In this document: one piece after another, positions 6,613 through 11,430 of the stretch
How positions within the stretch are numbered: the stretch's first letter is position 1
How the letters are laid out: each line of letters begins with the position of its first letter
NCBI GenBank assembly: GCA_002501285.1
Contig: DLSG01000059.1
Location: 1-11,430, forward strand
Reading direction: 5' to 3'
Source of the DNA: Christensenella sp. UBA7868
GTDB taxonomy: Bacteria; Bacillota; Clostridia; Christensenellales; UBA1242
Length of the DNA: 11,430 nucleotides
The notes under the pieces: generated by a model
What the model was told of the DNA's origin: nothing
Database searches by the model: none
What the model saw: the letters and a program-made list of their open reading frames with translations, nothing else
Program-made: the position numbers and the translations under genes

Positions 6613-6641
6613 TTGACATAATAAATAATATATATTATAAT
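6613..6641 (+). promoter_or_regulatory. Perfect-consensus sigma-A promoter of hpf
   Basis: TTGACA (6613-6618), 17-bp spacer, TATAAT (6636-6641), an exact consensus match about 34 bp before the hpf start. The strong RBS AAGGAGG (6660-6666) lies in the short leader. The rest of the 196-bp gap after rnc holds only A/T-rich sequence with small inverted repeats such as ATAATT/AATTAT near 6584-6600. Confidence 0.88.
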
Positions 6642-6674
6642 AAATAAACAATTAAATATAAGGAGGCTTTTATT

Positions 6675-6983
6675 ATGAAAGTAGAATTTCTTAACGACAT
6701 TAACTCAAAGGCTTTAGAAAATCTTTGCGTTAAAAAACTTATGAAACTTGAAAAATTTTATAAAGGAGGAGAGCCTACCGTTTCTGTTGGATTTTATATT
6801 GACAATAGAGAACATCTAGTAACATTATCTTCAAGATATAATGGTTTTGATTTAAAAGCCAAAGGTAAAAGTGAAGATATGTACAAAAGTTTAGATATTG
6901 CTATTGACAATTTAAAAGACCAAATTACAAAAAATAAATATGACAATAAAACAAAACGCAAAGAGCGTGAATATAGTTTTTAG
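6675..6983 (+). CDS. hpf: Short-form ribosome hibernation promoting factor (HPF/RaiA family)
   Basis: Predicted ribosome-binding stress factor of the S30AE (HPF/YfiA) family, which sits in the 30S decoding channel and keeps ribosomes inactive when growth slows. The 102 residues fit one S30AE domain of beta-alpha-beta-beta-beta-alpha type: strand MKVEFLND, helix SKALENLCVKKLMKLEKFY (11-29), strands around TVSVGFYI, LVTLSSRY and FDLKAKGKS, then the helix DMYKSLDIAIDNLKDQITKNK (68-88), which is the characteristic family pattern. The C-terminal dimerisation domain of the long HPF usual in Firmicutes is missing: the protein stops after a Lys/Arg-rich tail and no remnant follows. The start ATG follows AAGGAGG with an 8-nt spacer. 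It is a single-gene unit directly upstream of the S10 operon. The family call rests mainly on the helix pattern and length. Confidence 0.8.
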   Translation: MKVEFLNDINSKALENLCVKKLMKLEKFYKGGEPTVSVGFYIDNREHLVTLSSRYNGFDLKAKGKSEDMYKSLDIAIDNLKDQITKNKYDNKTKRKEREYSF

Positions 6984-7031
6984 TTTATAAAAAACTTTCA
7001 ATTTTATCTGTTAAATTAAATTGAATTTAAG

Positions 7032-7052
7032 GTTTTTTGCGGGCTAAAAAAC
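7032..7052 (+). other. Small hairpin in the hpf 3' region, competing with the terminator arm
   Basis: GTTTTTT (7032-7038) and AAAAAAC (7046-7052) can pair around the loop GCGGGCT. The right arm is the start of AAAAAACGGCT (7046-7056), which is itself a perfect complement of the terminator 3' arm AGCCGTTTTTT (7096-7106). No T tract follows this hairpin, so it is not a terminator by itself. Confidence 0.4.
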
Positions 7053-7079
7053 GGCTTAAAAATATTTAAAAAAAATTAG

Positions 7080-7107
7080 AAAAAACGGTTGACATAGCCG
7101 TTTTTTT
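7080..7107 (+). terminator. Intrinsic terminator of hpf
   Basis: AAAAAACGG (7080-7088) pairs with CCGTTTTTT (7098-7106). Two further pairs, T7089-G7097 (wobble) and T7090-A7096, leave the loop GACAT. A seven-T run (7101-7107) gives a classic rho-independent terminator about 100 bp after the hpf stop. The loop and upper stem contain the -35 box of the S10 operon promoter. Confidence 0.88.
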
Positions 7108-7117
7108 GTTATATAAT
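7089..7117 (+). promoter_or_regulatory. Perfect-consensus S10 operon promoter, with the -35 inside the hpf terminator
   Basis: TTGACA (7089-7094), 17-bp spacer and TATAAT (7112-7117), an exact consensus match. The spacer includes the terminator's 3' arm and T tract. The predicted start near 7124 coincides with the 5' end of the long-range leader helix described for 7123-7319. Confidence 0.88.
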
Positions 7118-7122
7118 AATCA

Positions 7123-7319
7123 TGCTGTGTAATTTTAGGGAAGAAGTTTAAGGTTACTACGTGCCTTCCTTGGGTAGCGACGAGAGAACTTAAACCAACC
7201 TAGTTTAGAAAAGAAACTGAACGAAATTAATTCAAGCATTTTTTTAAGATAAAACTTATGAAACACACGGCACAATGTAATTGCTTGAAGAAATTTGAAA
7301 AGGAGATTAAAAAACAAAA
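7123..7319 (+). promoter_or_regulatory. Structured 5' leader RNA of the S10 operon (candidate ribosomal-protein autoregulatory element)
   Basis: About 195 nt separate the predicted start from rpsJ and hold no gene. Complementary segments seen by eye: helix A, TGCTGTGT (7123-7130) with ACACGGCA (7265-7272), 8 bp with one G-U; helix B, GTTTAAG (7146-7152) with CTTAAAC (7189-7195), stacked on 7153-7160 with 7174-7181 (7 of 8 pairs) across a GAGAGAA bulge, loop 7161-7173; hairpin C, AGTTT (7202-7206) with AAACT (7214-7218); helix D, TTCAAGCA (7231-7238) with TGCTTGAA (7282-7289), extendable by AAATT (7224-7228) with AATTT (7292-7296). A and D interleave, so together they form a pseudoknot. The last helix ends at the SD AAAAGGAG (7298-7305). 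In E. coli the S10 leader is bound by L4. An analogous feedback role here is inference. Confidence 0.7.
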
Positions 7320-7628
7320 ATGGCAACACAAAAAATTAGAATTAAATTAAAATCTTATGACCATGCCTTAATCGACCAAGTTGCATTAAGAATTGTAGAC
7401 GTTGCAAACAAAAATGGTTGTAAAATCAGTGGACCTATTCCACTACCAACTGACAGAGAAGTTATTACAGTTATTCGTTCACCACACAAACACAAAGATT
7501 CTCGTGAGCAGTTTGAAACAAGAACACACAAAAGGGTTATTGATATTTTAAGCCCATCTTCAAAAGCTATCAATGCTTTCATGAAATTGGATTTACCAGC
7601 AGGCGTAGATATCAATATTAAATTATAG
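7320..7628 (+). CDS. rpsJ: Small ribosomal subunit protein uS10
   Basis: 30S head protein, also the NusE antitermination partner of NusB; first gene of the S10 operon. The 102 residues match the family length. The N-terminus MATQKIRIKLKSYDHALIDQ and the blocks SGPIPLPTDREVITVIRSPHKHKDSREQFETRTHKR (about 37-72) and LDLPAGVDINIKL at the C-terminus are canonical. The start is fixed by homology at the ATG at 7320, although the SD AAAAGGAG (7298-7305) is 14 nt upstream, an unusually long spacer; no in-frame alternative start lies nearer. The TAG stop is embedded in the AGGAGG of the next gene. Expression is probably controlled by the structured leader. Confidence 0.97.
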   Translation: MATQKIRIKLKSYDHALIDQVALRIVDVANKNGCKISGPIPLPTDREVITVIRSPHKHKDSREQFETRTHKRVIDILSPSSKAINAFMKLDLPAGVDINIKL

Positions 7629-7640
7629 GAGGCAAGCGTT

Positions 7641-8276
7641 ATGAGAAATGAAATTTTAGGCAAAAAACTTGGAATGACACAAATTTTCGCTAGTAACGGA
7701 TTAGTTGTTCCTGTAACAGTTATTGAAGCAGGTCCTGTAAGCGTTCTTCAAAAAAAGACAGAAGAAAACGATGGATACAAAGCTTTAAAAGTTGCATTTA
7801 AAGATTCAAGAGAAAAACTTTTAAACAAAGCTGAAAAAGGCGAATTCAAAAAAGCTAATGTTGGTTTTAAAAAATATGTTAGAGAAATTGAAAACGCTAA
7901 TTATGATTCTTTAAATGTTGGTGATGAAATCAACTGCGGAATTTTCGCAGAAGGTGAAAAAGTTGATGTTACTGGTTTCACTCGTGGTCGTGGTTTCACT
8001 GGCGTTATTCAAAGATGGAATAACCAACGTCATAGAATGACTCACGGTGTTTCAATTGTTCACAGAGCAAGTGGTTCTATGAGTGCAAACAGTTTACCAA
8101 GCAGAGTTTTCAAAGGTAAAAAACTTGCTGGTCAATATGGTAACGAAAAAGTTACAATTCAAAATCTTGAAGTTGTTAAAGTTGATACAGACCGTAATGT
8201 ACTTTTAATTAAAGGTGCGGTTCCAGGTCCTAAAGGTGCAATACTTTCAATTAAAACAGCGGTAAAAGGAAAATAA
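7641..8276 (+). CDS. rplC: Large ribosomal subunit protein uL3
   Basis: Early-assembly 50S protein binding 23S rRNA near the peptidyl transferase centre. The 211 residues fit the family. They begin MRNEILGKKLGMTQIF and contain VTVIEAGPVSVLQ (26-38), GFTRGRGFTGVIQRW, HRASGSM, RVFKGKKLAGQYGNEKVTIQNLEVV and GAVPGPKGA. The central extension that reaches toward the catalytic centre is somewhat divergent: GVIQRWNNQRHRMTHG where many bacteria have a KRH-type sequence, and Ala at the position of E. coli Gln150, the residue methylated by PrmB there. The ATG at 7641 is 8 nt after AGGAGG (7627-7632), which overlaps the rpsJ stop. The 12-bp gap to rpsJ indicates coupled translation in the operon. Confidence 0.97.
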   Translation: MRNEILGKKLGMTQIFASNGLVVPVTVIEAGPVSVLQKKTEENDGYKALKVAFKDSREKLLNKAEKGEFKKANVGFKKYVREIENANYDSLNVGDEINCGIFAEGEKVDVTGFTRGRGFTGVIQRWNNQRHRMTHGVSIVHRASGSMSANSLPSRVFKGKKLAGQYGNEKVTIQNLEVVKVDTDRNVLLIKGAVPGPKGAILSIKTAVKGK

Positions 8277-8286
8277 GGAGTAGATT

Positions 8287-8907
8287 ATGCCAAAAGTTAA
8301 AGTTTATAATATAAATGCAGAAGAATGTGGCAGTGTAACTTTAAGTGATGAAGTATTTAAAGCACCTTATAACGAGGCTTTAATTCATGAAGTTATTGTT
8401 GCATATCTAGCAAATCAACGCCAAGGCACAAAAAGCACTCTAACAAGAACAGAAGTTAGAGGTCATGCTAAAAAACCTTGGGCACAAAAACATACTGGTA
8501 ATGCAAGACAAGGTTCAACCAAAGGTCCACAATGGAAAGGCGGCGGAGTTGTATTTGCACCAAAACCAAGAGATTTTTCAAAGAAAGTTAATGCAAAAGC
8601 TAAAAAGGCCGCTTTTGTAAGTGCTCTTTCTAAAAAATTAGAACAAAAAGAAATTACAGTTATTGATGAAATTAAAATTGACGCTAAAACAAAAGCAATG
8701 CAAAAAGTTCTAGATAACTTCAAATTCGACAAAAGCACAGTTTTAGTAATTGATAAGGCCGACGAAAATGTTATGAGAGCATCTAACAATATTCAAAAAT
8801 TAAGCGTTGTTAATGCCGACTTATTAAACACTTATGAAGTTGTTGCAAACCAAAACTTACTAATTACTAAAAACGCTATTAAAAAAATTCAGGAGGCTTG
8901 TAAATAA
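8287..8907 (+). CDS. rplD: Large ribosomal subunit protein uL4
   Basis: 50S protein whose extended loop lines the exit tunnel; in E. coli it is also the autoregulator of the S10 operon. The 206 residues have the usual order: N-terminal strands, the loop with TRTEVRGHAKKPWAQKHTG (about 56-74) and GGGVVFAPKPRDF (about 86-98), then a Rossmann-like C-terminal half. The loop reads QKHTGNARQGS where the common form is QKGTGRARQGS, a modest divergence in the tunnel-constriction segment linked to macrolide response in other bacteria. The start at 8287 follows AAGGAG overlapping the rplC stop. It overlaps rplW by one base (TAATG), so the two are translationally coupled. Confidence 0.97.
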   Translation: MPKVKVYNINAEECGSVTLSDEVFKAPYNEALIHEVIVAYLANQRQGTKSTLTRTEVRGHAKKPWAQKHTGNARQGSTKGPQWKGGGVVFAPKPRDFSKKVNAKAKKAAFVSALSKKLEQKEITVIDEIKIDAKTKAMQKVLDNFKFDKSTVLVIDKADENVMRASNNIQKLSVVNADLLNTYEVVANQNLLITKNAIKKIQEACK

Positions 8908-9197
8908 TGAAAGAATATGATGTTATTATTAAGCCACTTTTAACTGAAAAAAGTTATGGTGATGTAGCAAATAAAAAATATGCTTTTATTGTTAAAAAAG
9001 ATGCTAACAAAGCAGAAATCAAAAAAGCAGTAGAAAGCATTTTTGGTGTTAAAGTTGATAAAGTTAACACATTAAATTATGATGGAAAATTCAAAGTTCA
9101 AGGAAGAAATCAAGGCTATACTTCAAAATTCAAAAAAGCTTATGTAACTCTTAAAGCAGATAGCAAATCTATTGAATTCTTTGACAGTTTGAGTTAA
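8907..9197 (+). CDS. rplW: Large ribosomal subunit protein uL23
   Basis: 50S protein at the tunnel exit, the docking site for trigger factor and SRP. The 96 residues fit the family. MKEYDVIIKPLLTEKSYGD opens it, followed by YAFIVKKDANKAEIKKAVESIFGVKVDKVNTLN and the loop KVQGRNQGYTSKFKKAYVTL. The acidic tip residue used for trigger factor docking lies in the ESIFGVKV region (about 44-51). The start ATG at 8907 shares its A with the rplD stop, and its SD AGGAGG (8891-8896) lies inside rplD, 10 nt upstream. Confidence 0.97.
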   Translation: MKEYDVIIKPLLTEKSYGDVANKKYAFIVKKDANKAEIKKAVESIFGVKVDKVNTLNYDGKFKVQGRNQGYTSKFKKAYVTLKADSKSIEFFDSLS

Positions 9198-9215
9198 TAG
9201 GGGGAGAAATTAATT

Positions 9216-10043
9216 ATGGCTATTAAACAATATAATCCAATAACTCCTTCACTAAGAGAAATGACAACATCAGATTATTCTGTTTTAAGCAAAAAAGCTC
9301 CTGAAAAAAGCTTACTTGCAAAAAAGAAAAAAACTGGTGGTAGAAACTCTTACGGAAGAATAACAGTTCGTCATATTGGTGGCGGAAACAAAATTAAATA
9401 CAGAGTTATTGATTTTAAAAGAGATAAAGATGATGTTCCTGCAAAAGTTGCAAGCATTGAATATGATCCAAACCGTTCAGCTTATATCGCATTATTAAAT
9501 TATGCTGATGGTGAAAAAAGATACATTTTGGCTCCTAACGGCTTAAATGTTGGTGATGTTGTTACAAGTGGCGTAAACGCTGAAATTAAAGTTGGTAACT
9601 GCTTACCACTTGAGAACATTCCAGTAGGTATCGTTGTTCACAATATTGAACTTCAACCTAAAAAAGGCGGAGCAATTGCTCGTTCTGCTGGTATTGAAGC
9701 ACGTATTATGGCAAAAGAAGGCAATTATGCAACAATTAAAATGCCAAGCGGAGAAATGAGAAAAGTTTCTTTAAAATGCCGTGCTACAATCGGACAAGTT
9801 GGTAATCTTGATTATGAACTTGTAAATCTTGGTAAAGCCGGAAAAACTAGACATCTAGGTGTTAAACCATCTGTTCGTGGTGCAGTTATGAACCCAGTTG
9901 ACCATCCACATGGCGGTGGTGAAGGTAAAAACCCAGTTGGTCATGACAGTCCTAGAACTCCTTGGGGTAAACCAGCAATGGGTAACAAAACTAGAAAACA
10001 TAAAAAATATTCTAACAGACTTATGGTTAAGCGTGTTAATTAG
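9216..10043 (+). CDS. rplB: Large ribosomal subunit protein uL2
   Basis: The largest of the early-binding 50S proteins, needed for subunit association and peptidyl transfer. The 275 residues match the family. Seen in order: MAIKQYNPITPSLREMTTSDYS, GGRNSYGRITVRHIGGGNKIKYR (about 41-63), the OB and SH3-like central domains, and the C-terminal MNPVDHPHGGGEGKNPVGHDSPRTPWGKPA segment (about 225-254). The last segment holds the conserved histidine (HPHGGGEG) that is essential in E. coli L2 (His229). The start at 9216 follows AGGGGGAG (9199-9206) by 9 nt. The gene lies 18 bp after rplW and 12 bp before rpsS. Confidence 0.97.
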   Translation: MAIKQYNPITPSLREMTTSDYSVLSKKAPEKSLLAKKKKTGGRNSYGRITVRHIGGGNKIKYRVIDFKRDKDDVPAKVASIEYDPNRSAYIALLNYADGEKRYILAPNGLNVGDVVTSGVNAEIKVGNCLPLENIPVGIVVHNIELQPKKGGAIARSAGIEARIMAKEGNYATIKMPSGEMRKVSLKCRATIGQVGNLDYELVNLGKAGKTRHLGVKPSVRGAVMNPVDHPHGGGEGKNPVGHDSPRTPWGKPAMGNKTRKHKKYSNRLMVKRVN

Positions 10044-10055
10044 GAGTAGGAAAGT

Positions 10056-10358
10056 ATGAGTAGATCATTGAAAAAAGGCCCTTTTGTTGAAGAAAGGCTA
10101 TTAAATAGAATTAGAAAAATGAATGAAGCAAACCAAAAACAAGTTGTTAAAACTTGGAGCAGAAGTTCAACAATTTACCCAGAATTTGTTGGTCATACAA
10201 TTGCAGTTCATAACGGCAAAAAACACATTCCTGTTTATTGTACTGTAGATATGGTTGGTCATAAACTTGGTGAATTTGCTCCAACAAGAACTTTTAAAGG
10301 ACATTCAGCAGACAAGAAAACTGGTTCAGGCAAAAATGCTGTTACAGGAAAAAAATAG
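10056..10358 (+). CDS. rpsS: Small ribosomal subunit protein uS19
   Basis: 30S head protein near the A-site finger and the S13 partner. The 100 residues begin MSRSLKKGPFVEERLL and contain VVKTWSRSSTIYPEFVGHTIAVHNGKKHIPVY (33-64) and MVGHKLGEFAPTRTFKGHS (about 71-89), all canonical. The C-terminal tail (ADKKTGSGKNAVTGKK) is slightly longer and more basic than the common 92-residue form. The start at 10056 follows AGGAGTAGG, which overlaps the TAG stop of rplB. Confidence 0.97.
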   Translation: MSRSLKKGPFVEERLLNRIRKMNEANQKQVVKTWSRSSTIYPEFVGHTIAVHNGKKHIPVYCTVDMVGHKLGEFAPTRTFKGHSADKKTGSGKNAVTGKK

Positions 10359-10371
10359 GAGGATAAATTAA

Positions 10372-10722
10372 ATGGCAAATAACGATACAATGGCTAAAGC
10401 AACAAGTAAATATGTTAGAATTAGTCCTAGCAAAGTAAACAGAGTTTTAGCCTTAATTAGAGGTAAAAAATATGTTGAAGCTGTTGCTATTTTAGAAGCA
10501 CTTCCTAACACTGCATCAAACAGCATTTTAAAAGTGTTAAATAGTGCGGCTAGCAATGCTGAACATAATATGAATTTGAATAAAGACGATTTATTCGTTG
10601 AAACTGCCCTTGCAAATCCTGGTCCTATCATGAAAAGAATGATGCCAAGAGCAAAAGGTAGAGGAAATAGAATTTTAAAAAGAACAACTCACATAACTGT
10701 TATTTTAGGAACGGTTAAATAA
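10372..10722 (+). CDS. rplV: Large ribosomal subunit protein uL22
   Basis: 50S protein whose beta-hairpin lines the exit tunnel opposite L4. The 116 residues contain KYVRISPSKVNRVLALIRGKKYVEA (about 13-37), VLNSAASNAEHN, and the hairpin region PIMKRMMPRAKGRGNRILKRTTHITVIL (about 84-111). The chosen start gives the leader MANNDTMAKATSKY; a second in-frame ATG at 10390 (Met7) would give a more typical N-terminus. The AGGAGG (about 10356-10362) overlapping the rpsS stop lies about 10 nt before the first ATG, so the upstream start is preferred. The 13-bp gap to rpsS is ordinary for this operon. Confidence 0.96.
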   Translation: MANNDTMAKATSKYVRISPSKVNRVLALIRGKKYVEAVAILEALPNTASNSILKVLNSAASNAEHNMNLNKDDLFVETALANPGPIMKRMMPRAKGRGNRILKRTTHITVILGTVK

Positions 10723-10737
10723 TAAAAGGAGAATGGT

Positions 10738-11409
10738 ATGGGACAAAAAGTTAATCCAATTGGATTAAGATTAAAAGTTAATAAAACTTGGGATTCTCAA
10801 TGGTTTGGAAGTAAAAAAGATATTTCTAAAAATATCCTTGAAGACCACAAAATCAGAGAAGCCTTAATGAAAAATTATAATCAATGCAGTATTTCTAAAG
10901 TTTTAATAGAACGTTCTCAAGCAAGATTAACTGTTACTATTTTAACAGGAAGACCTGGAATGCTAATTGGCGTTAAAGGTGCTGGAGTTGAAACTATTAA
11001 AAAAGAAATTGCAAAATTATCTAGCAGTAAAAATATTATTGTAAACATTAGAGAAGTTAAAAAACCAGATTTAGATGCTATGATTATTGCTGATTCTGTT
11101 GCTAAACAACTAGAAAAACGTGTTTCATGGAGAAGAGCTATGAAACAAGCTATTCAAAAAGCGCAAAAAGCTGGTGCTGAAGGCGTTAAAATCATGGTTG
11201 GTGGCAGACTTGATGGTGCTGAAATTGCAAGAAGTGAATTTGTTCAAGTAGGAAAACTTCCACTTCATACAATCAGAGCAGACATCGACTATGGTGTTTG
11301 CACTGCAAGAACAACTTTTGGTGCAATCGGCGTAAAAGTTTGGATTTATAAAGGTGAAATTTTAGGAAATGTTAAACCTTCTAATGTTGCTGTTAAGGAG
11401 GAAAACTAA
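10738..11409 (+). CDS. rpsC: Small ribosomal subunit protein uS3
   Basis: 30S protein at the mRNA entry channel, part of the ribosomal helicase site. The 223 residues match the family. MGQKVNPIGLRLKVNKTWDSQWF opens it, a KH type-2 domain follows with the GVKG loop in GMLIGVKGAGVETIKKEI (about 77-94), and the C-terminal domain contains VKIMVGGRLDGAEIARSEF (157-175) and LHTIRADIDYGVCTARTTFGAIGVKVWIYKGE (about 182-213). An ATG six bases upstream (10732) is in frame but lies too close to AAAAGGAG, and homology supports 10738. The 3' end carries AAGGAGG for rplP. Confidence 0.97.
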   Translation: MGQKVNPIGLRLKVNKTWDSQWFGSKKDISKNILEDHKIREALMKNYNQCSISKVLIERSQARLTVTILTGRPGMLIGVKGAGVETIKKEIAKLSSSKNIIVNIREVKKPDLDAMIIADSVAKQLEKRVSWRRAMKQAIQKAQKAGAEGVKIMVGGRLDGAEIARSEFVQVGKLPLHTIRADIDYGVCTARTTFGAIGVKVWIYKGEILGNVKPSNVAVKEEN

Positions 11410-11410
11410 T

Positions 11411-11430
11411 ATGTTAATGCCTAAAAGAGT
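11411..11430 (+). CDS. rplP: Large ribosomal subunit protein uL16, 5' fragment (cut by window end)
   Basis: Only the first codons are inside the window. They read MLMPKR plus two bases of the next codon, which is the invariant L16 N-terminus, and the gene sits directly after rpsC as in the canonical S10 operon. The SD AAGGAGG (about 11395-11402) lies inside the end of rpsC. The rest of the gene lies beyond the right edge. Confidence 0.9.

Noticed and set aside
6550..6660. Repeated ATAAT/TAATA-rich stretch before hpf, considered as an origin-like (DnaA/iteron) or repeat region
   Set aside because: No DnaA-box-like 9-mers or regular direct repeats are visible. The sequence is explained by the A/T-rich promoter and chance inverted repeats.
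7135..7329. Minus-strand frame of 64 codons across the S10 leader
   Set aside because: The region is better explained as structured leader RNA on the + strand. The frame lacks an RBS and homology, and its start overlaps rpsJ.
8463..8789. Minus-strand frame of 108 codons opposite rplD
   Set aside because: It is antisense to the conserved uL4 loop region, with no RBS or recognisable product.

Overview
The window comes from an AT-rich, low-GC Gram-positive (Firmicutes/Bacillota) chromosome, most likely an uncultured Clostridia-like lineage. This is inferred from strong A/T bias, TTGACA-N16/17-TATAAT promoters, AGGAGG-type ribosome binding sites, a YlbJ-type sporulation membrane protein, a TmcAL-type tRNA-Met acetate ligase, and the ackA / rpmF-plsX-rnc / S10-operon gene sets. 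The species cannot be named from the sequence alone.

Layout. Positions 1-152 hold the 3' end of an unrecognised + strand gene. It converges on a two-gene minus-strand unit, tmcAL then ylbJ (2836 down to 265). From a shared divergent region, ackA runs rightward from its own sigma-A-type promoter. Next come rpmF (own perfect-consensus promoter and terminator), plsX-rnc (abutting pair), a short hpf gene (own perfect-consensus promoter), and the start of the S10 ribosomal protein operon: rpsJ-rplC-rplD-rplW-rplB-rpsS-rplV-rpsC and the first codons of rplP, cut by the window end.

How the genes work together. Most of the window is core translation machinery: ribosomal proteins uS10, uL3, uL4, uL23, uL2, uS19, uL22, uS3, uL16 and bL32, a ribosome hibernation factor, RNase III for rRNA processing, and a tRNA modification enzyme. 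Two genes serve acetate and phospholipid metabolism (ackA, plsX). TmcAL and acetate kinase both use acetate and ATP and are divergently transcribed from one 139-bp gap. Two genes that often accompany this neighbourhood, yceD/DUF177 (before rpmF) and acpP (between plsX and rnc), are absent.

The most notable signals are non-coding. At two junctions (rpmF->plsX and hpf->rpsJ) the -35 box of the downstream promoter lies inside the hairpin of the upstream gene's intrinsic terminator. In both cases the only non-Watson-Crick position of the stem is a base required by the TTGACA consensus. The S10 operon also has a ~195-nt leader that can fold into several helices, including a long-range helix starting at the predicted RNA 5' end that would form a pseudoknot. 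This is a good candidate for a ribosomal-protein autoregulatory leader. I see no mobile element, CRISPR array, tRNA/rRNA gene or defence system. The protein-coding content is ordinary housekeeping.
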